This document shows, in pieces, positions 8,623 through 16,792 of a stretch of DNA of 64,000 nt (position 1 is the first letter of the stretch; every line of letters starts with the position of its first letter). Both the position numbers and the translations under genes were made by a program. This DNA comes from Marinomonas profundimaris (GTDB lineage: Bacteria; Pseudomonadota; Gammaproteobacteria; Pseudomonadales; Marinomonadaceae): positions 186,001 to 250,000 of the forward strand of contig NZ_AYOZ01000012.1 in assembly GCF_000508165.1 (NCBI RefSeq), read 5' to 3'. The notes beneath the pieces are model-generated. The model was not told where the DNA came from and did no database searches. It saw only the letters and a list, made by a program, of their open reading frames with translations.

Positions 8623-8988
8623 TTAAAACACCACACCATCCGGTAAGGTCACAAAAATCGAATGCCTAATTTCATTGAACAAGGCTTTGCTACAATGACC
8701 TTCGCCTTCGGTGTCTTCTAGTAAGACAACGTCACCTGCGCCGAATTGACGAGCTTCACCGGATGACACTGTAAACTCACAACGCCCTTTGATAATGAAC
8801 AATAACTGACGCTGTGGCGCTGGGTGCCATTTAAAATCGTAGTCGCTTGGGGTCTCACGGAAGATCATCTCACCCGCTGGAAAACGCTCTGACAAAAAGC
8901 CAATGGGGCCACCATCACGAACATCTATAGTCAAATCACCGAAATGGCTTTTACCCTGATCATCGTTAAAAATGCGCGTAAAATTCAT
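8623..8988 (-). CDS. Small cupin-domain protein
   Basis: Single-domain cupin of 121 residues. A metal-site-like region is visible (DFKWHPAPQRQLLFIIKGRC, then GEARQFGAGDVVLLED), with G-D-V in the second cupin box, but the first box has only one clear His. ATG 8988 follows GAGGAGTATTTG; a TTG one codon upstream is less likely. Such stand-alone cupins often occur near ureide genes, where some act as ureidoglycine or ureidoglycolate enzymes, but nothing here proves a function. A truncated relative lies at 7046-7165. Confidence 0.75.
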   Translation of the reverse strand: MNFTRIFNDDQGKSHFGDLTIDVRDGGPIGFLSERFPAGEMIFRETPSDYDFKWHPAPQRQLLFIIKGRCEFTVSSGEARQFGAGDVVLLEDTEGEGHCSKALFNEIRHSIFVTLPDGVVF

Positions 8989-9125
8989 CAAATACTCCTC
9001 TACTTTCCGTAATCATAGGTATCCATGTAATTCAATTGGCTTGCGTATTGCTTCGTTCCTCGACACGTCAGCGCCAATTAAACGCATAGACACTTTTCCC
9101 GCATATTAATACCTAATAAGGCTAA

Positions 9126-9148
9126 CTCCCCAGCATAACGTGAAAGCG
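9126..9148. repeat. Inverted partial copy of the 43 bp repeat
   Basis: CTCCCCAGCATAACGTGAAA and the bases after it are an imperfect reverse complement of the first half of the adjacent tandem unit (GGGGAGCGAAACGTTATACT). Together with the unit at 9166 they can form a long stem around a loop of about 17 bases. Confidence 0.6.
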
Positions 9149-9165
9149 ATTCTTCGAGCTTGCTC

Positions 9166-9316
9166 GGGGAGCGAAACGTTATACTGGGAGCCGACTTCAA
9201 ATCCAATCGGGGAGCGAAACGTTATACTGGGGAGCCGACTTCACATCCAATCAGGGAGCGGAACGTTATACTGGGAGCCGACTTCACATCCAATCGGGGA
9301 GCGAGGCACTATGCTA
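9166..9316. repeat. Tandem repeat, 43-44 bp unit, about 3.5 copies
   Basis: Three full copies start at 9166 (43 bp), 9209 (44 bp) and 9253 (43 bp), and a broken fourth at 9296. Each begins GGGGAGCGAAACGTTATACT (or a variant) and ends CCGACTTCACATCCAATC. Copies differ at only a few positions. The array fills the gene-free region between the cupin promoter side and the allantoate amidohydrolase stop; the rest of 9001-9335 shows no gene. Confidence 0.88.
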
Positions 9317-9335
9317 AATAGCCCCAATCAAACCG

Positions 9336-10592
9336 TTAGGCCAAATTCTGTAATGTCTCGTTAAGTACGGCCAAGGTTACGGCCACATCTGGTGTATCAA
9401 TCGCTTCCGCTGGATGATGACTAATGCCTTTATCACAACGCATAAACAACATCGCCACAGGGCAAATATCCGCCATCGCCATGGCGTCGTGTCCTGCGCC
9501 AGAGAACAAGGTGTGAACGGGAATATTTTGTATTTCGATGGCCTTGCGTAGCACGCTTTGTAGCTTGGCGTCACAATGCACGGCGTTGGCGGCATGGGTC
9601 GCTTTACGTTCGATACGAACATCGCGTCGTGCAGCAATGGCGTCTAATTCTTGCAAGATTTCATCGAGCGCGATATCACGTTTTTCGTCAAATTCGCTGC
9701 GAATATCGAGGGAAAAAACCGTATTGCCAGAAATGACATTCACGCCATTGGGGCGATTTTGAATGCGGCCAACCGTCGCGACAATGCCATGATGTTGAGC
9801 AATTTTTTCTACGGCAAGAATCATCTCACTGCTGGCACAAAGCGCATCTTGGCGCAGGTTCATTGGCACAGTGCCAGCGTGTCCAGCCATGCCGGTGATA
9901 TTAAATTCAAAGCGCTTTGCCCCAGCGATGGCGCTTACCACGCCGACGGGTAAATCCAAGTCTTCTAGCACTGGCCCTTGTTCAATATGCAGCTCAAGGT
10001 AACCAAGCAAGTTATCAGTAGAAATAGCGGCATTAGGAATGCTAGCGAAGTCCGAACCAAAGTCTGTTAATGCTTGTGCCAAACTAATGCCATCGCTGTC
10101 TTTTACATCCGCCCAGCTTGCTGGCCATTGGCCTGTTAGCGCGCGGCTGCCCAACAAGGTAGAACTAAAACGTGTGCCTTCTTCGTCACCAAAGCCCACC
10201 ACATCTAGGTGAAACGGCAAGCGAACGCCCGCTTCTTTCATCGCAGCGATCAAGGTAACCGGCGTGATAACACCCAACATGCCGTCGTATTGACCGCCGT
10301 TTGGCACCGTATCCAAATGGCTGCCCATGATAAAGCGTGCCGCGTCTGGGTCTGCGGCTTGCCAGCGCCCCCATAAATTACCCGCTTCGTCTTGCCAAGT
10401 TTGCATGCCCGCTTCTTGCATCCAGCTGCCCACCAATCCATTGGCTTGTTTGTGTTCTTTGGTGAGATAACGACGATCTAGGCAATCGTCGTTTTGACTG
10501 ATTTTGCCAAGTTCATCACAGCGGTCCATAACCAGCTGAGCAAGTTTGTTGCAATCAATCCTTGAGCTGTCAATTCCTAGACCGCCAGTCAT
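9336..10592 (-). CDS. hpxK: Allantoate amidohydrolase (M20 family)
   Basis: Zinc or manganese enzyme (418 aa) that hydrolyses allantoate to ureidoglycine, CO2 and ammonia. Metal ligands of the M20/AllC fold are present: GSHLDTVPNGGQYDG near residue 91, GFGDEEGTRF near 137, LELHIEQGP near 202 and GAGHDAMAMA near 375. The start is ATG 10592, overlapping the aminotransferase stop as TAATG and preceded by GGAGAAG; the longer frame upstream is inside the neighbour. Last gene of a five-gene operon. The closely related beta-ureidopropionase or N-carbamoyl amino acid hydrolase functions are less likely in this context. Confidence 0.87.
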   Translation of the reverse strand: MTGGLGIDSSRIDCNKLAQLVMDRCDELGKISQNDDCLDRRYLTKEHKQANGLVGSWMQEAGMQTWQDEAGNLWGRWQAADPDAARFIMGSHLDTVPNGGQYDGMLGVITPVTLIAAMKEAGVRLPFHLDVVGFGDEEGTRFSSTLLGSRALTGQWPASWADVKDSDGISLAQALTDFGSDFASIPNAAISTDNLLGYLELHIEQGPVLEDLDLPVGVVSAIAGAKRFEFNITGMAGHAGTVPMNLRQDALCASSEMILAVEKIAQHHGIVATVGRIQNRPNGVNVISGNTVFSLDIRSEFDEKRDIALDEILQELDAIAARRDVRIERKATHAANAVHCDAKLQSVLRKAIEIQNIPVHTLFSGAGHDAMAMADICPVAMLFMRCDKGISHHPAEAIDTPDVAVTLAVLNETLQNLA

Positions 10593-11812
10593 TAGACTTC
10601 TCCACTGTAAACGGCCATGGCTGCATCCACTGCCGCGCCTGCTGGTAAACCAAATCCAGCGCGACGAAGCACGGTTTCCAATGACTGTAAGGTATGCAGC
10701 ACAGCGTCTTGGCGCGCGTTGTAGCCCATGGTGCCAATGCGCCAAACCTTGCCTTTCAATGGGCCAAAGCTGGTGCCAATTTCGATGTTAAAAATGGCCA
10801 GTAAATCATGACGAATTTTTTCGCCATCAACATTCACCGGAATATGCACGCCAACGACGTTGTTCATCTTGTGTTTTAAGTTACCAAATGGCATCAAACC
10901 CATGGCGAGAACACCTTGCAGCATGGCATTACCAGCCAGCTGATGGCGCTTTAACACCGCGTCTTGACCTTCGTTAAGCAACTGAATCGCACATTCACGA
11001 GAACCAAACAACATGGTCGCGGCCTCTGTGTGATGGTTTAAACGCTCATCGCCCCAATAATCCATGATCATGGGCAAATCAAAGTAGTTCGAGCGAATAC
11101 GCATGCCAGATGAGCCATGATGATGCGCATCACGAATCCCCGCTTCCACATGAGCGCGTTTGCGTACACAAGATACAAAGCGATCATTCAAGGTAATCGG
11201 CGCGCTGCCAGATGGCCCGCCCAAACACTTTTGTAACCCCACAGAAACGGCATCGATTTTCCACGCGTCCACTTCCAACGGATTTCCACCGATAGACGCC
11301 GTGGCATCGGTGTAAAACAACACATCGTGAGCGCGACAAATATCACCCAACTCTTCCAACGGCTGGAACATGGTGGTCGAGGTATCGCCTTGTACAATCG
11401 CCAATAATTTTGGCTGTACTTTTTTAATCGCGTCTTCAATTTGCTGCGGGTCAAACACTTCGCCCCACGGCACTTCAATGGTGTGAACTTCCGCGTCGGC
11501 GCGTTCGGCAATCTCGGCCAACAAATGACCAAAGCGCCCAAAGATAGGAATCAACACTTTATCGCCCGGTTCTAAGCAAGACACCAAAGCGGCTTCAATA
11601 CCAGCGCGAGATGTACCATCTATCAAAAAGGTTTGCTGGTTTTGTGTGTTAAAAACACGACGATACAATGCCATGACTTCATTCATGTAGCTGGTCATGG
11701 TCGGATCGTACTGGCCCACTAGCTGAGTCGACATCGCCGACAACACACGTGGATAACAGTTAATCGGGCCGGGGCCCATTAGCAATCTTGGCGGTAATGA
11801 AAGCGGCTGCAT
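10592..11812 (-). CDS. hpxJ: Ureidoglycine-glyoxylate aminotransferase (class V, PLP)
   Basis: Class V fold-type I PLP aminotransferase of 406 residues, close to alanine-glyoxylate aminotransferases and to PucG/HpxJ, which move the amino group from ureidoglycine to glyoxylate. Visible features: LLMGPGPINCYPRVLSAM near the start, FYTDATASIGG around residue 170, and the PLP lysine in VGLQKCLGGPSG near 195. ATG 11812 has AGGAGATCATT upstream. Coupling with the allantoate amidohydrolase, which produces ureidoglycine, supports the HpxJ role; a simple serine or alanine-glyoxylate aminotransferase is the alternative. Confidence 0.82.
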   Translation of the reverse strand: MQPLSLPPRLLMGPGPINCYPRVLSAMSTQLVGQYDPTMTSYMNEVMALYRRVFNTQNQQTFLIDGTSRAGIEAALVSCLEPGDKVLIPIFGRFGHLLAEIAERADAEVHTIEVPWGEVFDPQQIEDAIKKVQPKLLAIVQGDTSTTMFQPLEELGDICRAHDVLFYTDATASIGGNPLEVDAWKIDAVSVGLQKCLGGPSGSAPITLNDRFVSCVRKRAHVEAGIRDAHHHGSSGMRIRSNYFDLPMIMDYWGDERLNHHTEAATMLFGSRECAIQLLNEGQDAVLKRHQLAGNAMLQGVLAMGLMPFGNLKHKMNNVVGVHIPVNVDGEKIRHDLLAIFNIEIGTSFGPLKGKVWRIGTMGYNARQDAVLHTLQSLETVLRRAGFGLPAGAAVDAAMAVYSGEV

Positions 11813-11821
11813 AATGATCTC

Positions 11822-12640
11822 CTAACCTAAAACCTGATAAAGCATTTTGATGCCAGTGAAAATCAACACCACAGCGAAGACTTTCTTCAATTTCGCCGCG
11901 TCTAAACGATGCGCTAAACCCGCACCAACAGGCGCAAACAACACCGTCAATGGAATAATGCACGCCGCGCCAATTAAGTTCACCAAGCCCACAGTACCGT
12001 AAGGGGAATCAATTGGACTTTGCCCAAAAATCAACATGGTCAAGGCCGCAGGCAATGAAATGATCAAGCCTACTGCAGCGGCTGTGCCGACCGCACGGTG
12101 TGCAGGGTAATTACAGAAAGTCAGCATAGGAACCGTTAAGGTGCCGCCGCCAATGCCAACCATGGAGCTGAAAAAGCCAACGCAAGTCGCCATCACACCT
12201 TGCCCAGCATGGCCCGGTAACGACTTGAAAAGGCTGTCCTTTTTACCCAACAACATATTAATGGCGGATAAGGTCGCGATAATACCGAACAACAACGTTA
12301 ACCATTGCCCATCCACACGCGTTACAACAAAACTACCAATCATCACGCCCAAGAAGATGAAAATGCCCCAGCGTTTCAGCAAATCGATATCCACATTGCC
12401 TTTGGCTTTATGGGCACGAATTGAACTAATAGACGTCGGTACAATGGTTGCCAACGACGTGGCGGTTGCCACCAACATGGCTGTATCCGCACTCACGCCG
12501 AGCCCTTGATACAAGAAAAATAACACCGGCACGATAATAATACCGCCGCCTACGCCTAACAACCCGGCTAAAATCCCGCCGACCACACCGGTGGCCATCA
12601 TGGCGAGAATCATGGAATAGTTTTCCATTATGAATGACAT
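11822..12640 (-). CDS. TauE/SafE-family permease
   Basis: Inner-membrane protein of 272 residues with about eight hydrophobic segments and the duplicated TauE/SafE pattern: GVVGGILAGLLGVGGGIIIV near the start and FFSSMVGIGGGTLTVPMLTF in the second half. The family moves small anions such as sulfite, sulfoacetate and other organic acids. ATG 12640 with TAGGAG is preferred over a TTG further up. It sits inside the ureide operon between the HpxW-like and HpxJ-like genes, so moving a pathway acid such as oxalate, oxamate or glyoxylate is a reasonable but unproven guess. Confidence 0.82.
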   Translation of the reverse strand: MSFIMENYSMILAMMATGVVGGILAGLLGVGGGIIIVPVLFFLYQGLGVSADTAMLVATATSLATIVPTSISSIRAHKAKGNVDIDLLKRWGIFIFLGVMIGSFVVTRVDGQWLTLLFGIIATLSAINMLLGKKDSLFKSLPGHAGQGVMATCVGFFSSMVGIGGGTLTVPMLTFCNYPAHRAVGTAAAVGLIISLPAALTMLIFGQSPIDSPYGTVGLVNLIGAACIIPLTVLFAPVGAGLAHRLDAAKLKKVFAVVLIFTGIKMLYQVLG

Positions 12641-12718
12641 GTTTCTGTTCGCTCCTAAATACAATGATTACTAACTAAAAGTGTTACTGGATAAAAATGT
12701 GACTAAATTCGGTTTTTT

Positions 12719-14314
12719 CTAAATGAAAGTACTAACGATGGCCAAGCCATCACTGCGTGGATCCGTCGCCGCGTCGGCATGGCCATCTTGATGCAGCACC
12801 ACCGCACCCGCGTGACCCATTAATTCATTGCACGAATCAACGATGACTAGATCATGCCCGCGCTTAGCCAACTCCTCGGCGGCGCTATCGGCAAAGTCTT
12901 GTTCGATTTTCAAGTTGTGACTCACATCGCCCCACGTTCGACCGAGCAACCAACGACCTTCGCTGATGGCTTTATCAAACGGCATATTGTGATAAACATA
13001 ACGACTGAACAGCGCCGCTTGGGTTTGTGGTTGGCCTTCGCCGCCCATGGTGCCGTAACTCATGCGACGACCATCGTTCAGTTCGGCAAAAGCAGGATTC
13101 AACGTATGAAATGGCTTTAAGTTCGGCGAAAGCGCTTGGATTGAGTGTTGATCTAACGAGAAAGACGATCCGCGATTATTCCACACAATACCAGTAGAAG
13201 GGCTGACCACGCCGCTGCCAAATTCCCAATATAAGCTCTGAATGTAGCTGACCATTCGGCCTTCGCTGTCACACGCGCCCATCCAAATGGTGTCGCCATG
13301 TTTGGCTTGATGCGGCCAAGGTTGCGCACGTTCTAAGGCAATTTCGTGACACATTTTTTCTAACTGTTCGTCATCCAACAAAGACGACAAATCCATCGCC
13401 AAACGCGATTCATCGGTGACAAATTGATTTCGGGCGATAAACGCTTGTTTGGTGCATTCAATCAACAAATGCGCCATGTCTGTGGCGGTTTTGCCTTGCG
13501 TATACAGCTTGTCGTACAAGGCTAAAATCAATAACGACGCGATGCCCTGCGTCGGCGCGGGCAAGTTATAAAGAGAGCCAGCACTGGTTTTGACCTGCAA
13601 AGGTTCTACGCGTTTTGCTTGATACGATTCAAAATCCGCCAAACGAATGGGCGAACCCGCCATTGCTAGTTCTTTCGCCAAACGTGCGGCAATGTCACCC
13701 TGATAAAAATCGTCCAAGCCTTTTGCAGCGAGCTGTTCCAAGGTTTGCGCCAACACAGGTAACGTCAGGTTATCGCCTTCTTGATAAAGACGACCGTTCT
13801 TCAAAAACGCCTCGTCAAAACCTTGAATATGAACCAAATCGGCAAAGGTTTTTTTACTGGCATCGACAAAGGTTTTTGTTACCGCGCTGCCTTTTTTCGC
13901 TAATTGAATGGCATCGCCAAGCAAGGTCGATAACGGCAAGTTTTGTGCGTAGGAGGCGGCTTGCCATTCTTGACTCACGGTCAAGGCTTCTTGCCAACCA
14001 GCGACAGCGCCTGCCATCGTCAAAGCGGCTTTGCCGCCTCGTGTCGGAATACTGTCGTGTCCGTGGTAAAAATCCAGTGTCGCCAGTGCCGCGGCTTTGC
14101 CTGACGCATCAATGCCAACCGGTGTTTTACCCGGTTCGCTGATCAACCAAAAACCGTCGCCACCCAAACCATTCATGTGCGGATACACCACGGCAATCGT
14201 CGCTGCCGCCGCAACCATGGCTTCTATTGCGGTGCCGCCTTGCTCTAGGATTTTTCGCCCTGTTTCTGTGGCGTTAAAATGCGGCGCCGTAAAGGCTATC
14301 TCGTTCTTCTTCAT
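12719..14314 (-). CDS. hpxW: Gamma-glutamyltransferase-family Ntn hydrolase, probable oxamate amidohydrolase
   Basis: Self-processing N-terminal nucleophile hydrolase of 531 residues. It aligns with gamma-glutamyltransferases along its length (GGTAIEAMVAAAATIAVVYP, GLGGDGFWLI, MSYGTMGGEGQPQTQA), but the cleavage site reads GDTIWMGACD, with the predicted nucleophile Thr342 followed by Ile where classical enzymes have Thr-Thr-His or similar. There is no signal peptide, unlike periplasmic Ggt. Klebsiella HpxW, an oxamate amidohydrolase in urate breakdown, belongs to this family and has similar size. The operon context supports that role: oxamate to oxalate plus ammonia. Start overlaps the amidase stop (ATGA). 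Confidence 0.75.
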   Translation of the reverse strand: MKKNEIAFTAPHFNATETGRKILEQGGTAIEAMVAAAATIAVVYPHMNGLGGDGFWLISEPGKTPVGIDASGKAAALATLDFYHGHDSIPTRGGKAALTMAGAVAGWQEALTVSQEWQAASYAQNLPLSTLLGDAIQLAKKGSAVTKTFVDASKKTFADLVHIQGFDEAFLKNGRLYQEGDNLTLPVLAQTLEQLAAKGLDDFYQGDIAARLAKELAMAGSPIRLADFESYQAKRVEPLQVKTSAGSLYNLPAPTQGIASLLILALYDKLYTQGKTATDMAHLLIECTKQAFIARNQFVTDESRLAMDLSSLLDDEQLEKMCHEIALERAQPWPHQAKHGDTIWMGACDSEGRMVSYIQSLYWEFGSGVVSPSTGIVWNNRGSSFSLDQHSIQALSPNLKPFHTLNPAFAELNDGRRMSYGTMGGEGQPQTQAALFSRYVYHNMPFDKAISEGRWLLGRTWGDVSHNLKIEQDFADSAAEELAKRGHDLVIVDSCNELMGHAGAVVLHQDGHADAATDPRSDGLAIVSTFI

Positions 14315-15522
14315 GACGCTGACTCCATTAAAGTTTTTGCGAACTCAATCAGCGCCAAATCGGTGCCTTTTGACCCCACCAAAGACAAGCCACAGGGCGC
14401 GCCATCTAACGTGCAAACCGGCAAATGCAACTGAGGAAGGCCAGCTAACCCAGCAATCGCAGTGATGTCCATCAGCTGGTTTCGATACGCCGCAAGTTCG
14501 TCGTCGACCGCATCAAACAAAGGCGCTATACCGGGTGTGGTTGGAATGATAAGCACCGACCCTTCGATCTCGCTTTCTAGCCAATCGGTAAAGCGCTGTC
14601 GTTGCTGTTTTGCCGCAGCAACATCGGCTGCAGAAATGGTTTGGCACCAGTCGAAACGCGACTGAATGTCTGGCGCAAAGACGGAGGAAACATCAACATC
14701 CTCTAGATCTTTTAGATCGCTAATCCACTTGCCATGTTCATGCCAGATTTCGGCGCCCTGTAAAGTGCGAAACGTCTCACTGGTTTTCCATGCTTGCGTG
14801 TCGATAACGATGGACGCTTCTTTTGGAAAAAGCCCCTTTTCGCGCCATATTTGCAGCTGAGAATTGAGCTCTGCCACATGCGCCACTTGATAAATTAAGT
14901 TGTTGGCAATCAATACGTTAGTAAATTCTTTTGGCGGTTTTCTTTTCAGCAATATAGCGGCGGTTTTTTCTAGGGTGACGAGGTCTTTGGTAAGCCAGCC
15001 CACCGTATCGAAAGACGGCGCAAGGGCAACCATATTATCGGAAGGAATCACACCGTGCGTCGGGCGTAAGCCAAACAAACCGTTGTAACTGGCTGGCACA
15101 CGAATCGAGCCTCCGGTGTCTGTGCCCAAACCAATGTCGGCGAGGTCTAGTGCAACAGCCACCGCCGAACCCGATGACGACCCACCTGGAAGACGATCTG
15201 GTGTCACCGGATTTGAGGGTGTTCCGTAGTGAATATTTTGGCCGTTTAGACTGTAAGCCAACTCGTCTGTAATGGTTTTACCGCAAAACTTTGCTCCAGC
15301 ATCAAGCAAAGTAACCACACTAGAAGCGGTTTTCGTCGGAATGGAATGAGTGGCTAGCCAAGTAGGATTACCAGCGGAAGTCGGCAGTCCTGCCATATGA
15401 AACAAGTCTTTCACCGCCAAACGTAAACCGCTTAAGTCAGTGTTTTTGTCGGTCGTTGAAGTCTCGCTCCAAACCGTTTTGGAGAGTGTCAGAAAGGGAT
15501 TGTCTGCAATGAAATGTTTCAT
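14311..15522 (-). CDS. Amidase (amidase signature family)
   Basis: Amidase of 403 residues with the Ser-cisSer-Lys triad: Lys38 in RLAVKDLFHMAG, the Gly/Ser-rich signature GGSSSGSAVAVA with the cis-Ser near 115-117, and the nucleophile near Ser139 in GTDTGGSIRVPAS. The length is close to the short AMI1-like amidases and shorter than AtzE/HpxY proteins (about 465). Amidases accompany HpxW in some urate gene clusters, so a ureide or oxamate-pathway amide is a likely substrate. ATG 15522 follows GGAGGAC. The start codon and ribosome site lie in a perfect inverted repeat. Confidence 0.83.
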   Translation of the reverse strand: MKHFIADNPFLTLSKTVWSETSTTDKNTDLSGLRLAVKDLFHMAGLPTSAGNPTWLATHSIPTKTASSVVTLLDAGAKFCGKTITDELAYSLNGQNIHYGTPSNPVTPDRLPGGSSSGSAVAVALDLADIGLGTDTGGSIRVPASYNGLFGLRPTHGVIPSDNMVALAPSFDTVGWLTKDLVTLEKTAAILLKRKPPKEFTNVLIANNLIYQVAHVAELNSQLQIWREKGLFPKEASIVIDTQAWKTSETFRTLQGAEIWHEHGKWISDLKDLEDVDVSSVFAPDIQSRFDWCQTISAADVAAAKQQRQRFTDWLESEIEGSVLIIPTTPGIAPLFDAVDDELAAYRNQLMDITAIAGLAGLPQLHLPVCTLDGAPCGLSLVGSKGTDLALIEFAKTLMESAS

Positions 15523-15553
15523 ATGTCCTCCGCTTGTGTAGGACATATGAAAC
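15516..15553 (-). promoter_or_regulatory. Inverted repeat covering the amidase start
   Basis: Perfect 14 bp arms, GTTTCATATGTCCT at 15516-15529 and AGGACATATGAAAC at 15540-15553, with a 10-base loop. In the mRNA the downstream arm contains the AGGAC part of the ribosome site and the start codon, so the hairpin could mask translation initiation of the operon. As DNA it could also be an operator. Confidence 0.65.
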
Positions 15554-15563
15554 AATCGTTTCA
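15548..15563. promoter_or_regulatory. TGAAAC-N4-GTTTCA operator, probable RpiR site
   Basis: Perfect palindrome TGAAACAATCGTTTCA upstream of the amidase operon. The same GAAAC-N4-GTTTC pattern recurs at 16885-16900 before the ABC transporter, and the RpiR-type regulator gene lies between the two sites. Confidence 0.6.
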
Positions 15564-15701
15564 CTAAGCTGTCAACTGAAACAAAAAATAAATCTATTTT
15601 TTCTGTCGCCCTGTCGCAAAACCACTCTGATCAATATTATTTTAGGTCAGATTTGCCGAGGAACGAGGCGTGATCTGACATTCATAACCAATATCATTAA
15701 A

Positions 15702-15733
15702 CGGCACATCACGCTGCGCTAATGGTGCCCTAC
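15702..15733. repeat. REP-like palindromic element
   Basis: Reverse complement reads GTAGGGCACCATTAGCGCAG and continues CGTGATGTGCC. This has the look of REP-type elements: a GTAGG head, then an imperfect stem (GGCAC with GTGCC) around a GCGCAGCG-rich loop. A second inverted repeat, GTCAGAT at 15646 with ATCTGAC at 15673, lies beside it. No associated transposase is in the window. Confidence 0.45.
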
Positions 15734-15785
15734 AAAAAACATCACGAAGTTTACGCAGCAAGCTGAGGAGAATTCCCCTAAGAGA

Positions 15786-16604
15786 TTAAGGTTCCAATTC
15801 GTCCAAGTCTTCATACAACGCCGAAATCGCCTGCGTCTGGCGACTCGCCGCATCGCCCAAAAAGCCAAACACGCGGTTGCACAACATAGAAATTAAACTC
15901 ATCGGTGCCGCGTAGCTATCGAATGGGCTTTCGTTGCCAAGATGACAAAGCAACACATGGGACACTTGTTGGTTATAAACCTGTCCTGTTGGGTCGGTAA
16001 TCAACACAGTTGTTCGACCTTGTAAGGCTTCAACGATTTGCTTGAACTGGCGCGTTCGACGCCTAAAGCCCAGCAAGACAATCACTTCATCGTCCAGAAT
16101 ATCATGTAAGTCTTCGCCCAATGTTTGGCCGGGTTGCGGCAAGAGGCGAACGGAATGACGCACTTGTTGCAACTGTTGACGAAAATGCAACGCCAACGGG
16201 TAAGCATTACGAAAGCCGATTAAGGTCACTCGGCTTGCATTCGCTAGGCGTTCGCTGATCTCGTTCAGGGTATCGGGTCGTAAACCTTCAAACGTTAAAG
16301 ACAGGTTTTTTAGCTCTTGTGCGGTTTGGTCCAAAGAGGAACCTTGGGTAAAAATCGGCACGCCGCTTTCCCGCAATGCCAATTGCGCTTGTTTCGCGCC
16401 CTGCTGAGAATCGTAGCCAAGCTGACGAAAGAAACGACTCACGGTGGCTTTTGACGTATTGGTGTTGTCCGCAATTTCGGCCGACGTTTGGCTCACAATC
16501 GCCAAGGGATTTTGTTGTAAATAATTCGCTATCGATCGCGCTGAAGGAGAGAGCGTTGGGTAAGTCTTCTCGATCAGGGATAGCACGTCCTGCTTTGTCG
16601 CCAC
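15786..16604 (-). CDS. RpiR-family transcription regulator (HTH plus SIS)
   Basis: Regulator of 272 residues. The N-terminal HTH (about 1-75) shows the family pattern ARSIANYLQQNPLAIVSQTS and NTSKATVSRFFRQLGY; a SIS sugar-phosphate-type domain fills about 100-260. The start is GTG 16604 after TTGAGGTTTATAC. It lies upstream of the ureide operon and divergent from the ABC transporter, and shared GAAAC-N4-GTTTC palindromes stand before both. In this family the SIS domain usually binds sugar phosphates, but relatives next to amino acid or ureide genes bind other ligands. The ligand here is unknown. Confidence 0.87.
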   Translation of the reverse strand: MATKQDVLSLIEKTYPTLSPSARSIANYLQQNPLAIVSQTSAEIADNTNTSKATVSRFFRQLGYDSQQGAKQAQLALRESGVPIFTQGSSLDQTAQELKNLSLTFEGLRPDTLNEISERLANASRVTLIGFRNAYPLALHFRQQLQQVRHSVRLLPQPGQTLGEDLHDILDDEVIVLLGFRRRTRQFKQIVEALQGRTTVLITDPTGQVYNQQVSHVLLCHLGNESPFDSYAAPMSLISMLCNRVFGFLGDAASRQTQAISALYEDLDELEP

Positions 16605-16792
16605 GTATAAACCTCAATTCTGGGATATTTTTCTCTACGGTAATCGATTCTCGTTTAAGTGCCAACTTAGATTATGGCTTTTGCCGAGTCTTTGCGTCGC
16701 TCATGGCTCGACGTCACGTCCAACTGCCTTCGTTTGCACCAAAAGAAAGCGCCGGAGCCGTTCTTTGCACAAAGTATAAGCGCAATGCCGCA

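Noticed and set aside
9126-9316. CRISPR array
   Set aside because: Units are contiguous without unique spacers, and no cas gene is near.
9140-9364. 74-codon open frame over the 43 bp repeats, with repeated ETLYWEPTS-like segments
   Set aside because: The repeat unit is 43-44 bp, so the frame shifts between copies; no ribosome site and no protein family. The repeats explain the pattern.
12141-12509. Plus-strand frame opposite the TauE-type permease
   Set aside because: Antisense shadow of a well-supported membrane protein gene; composition is Pro/Thr/Asn-rich as expected from reverse reading.
13615-14142. 175-codon plus-strand frame opposite the Ntn hydrolase
   Set aside because: No family features or ribosome site; it lies wholly inside a conserved gene on the other strand.
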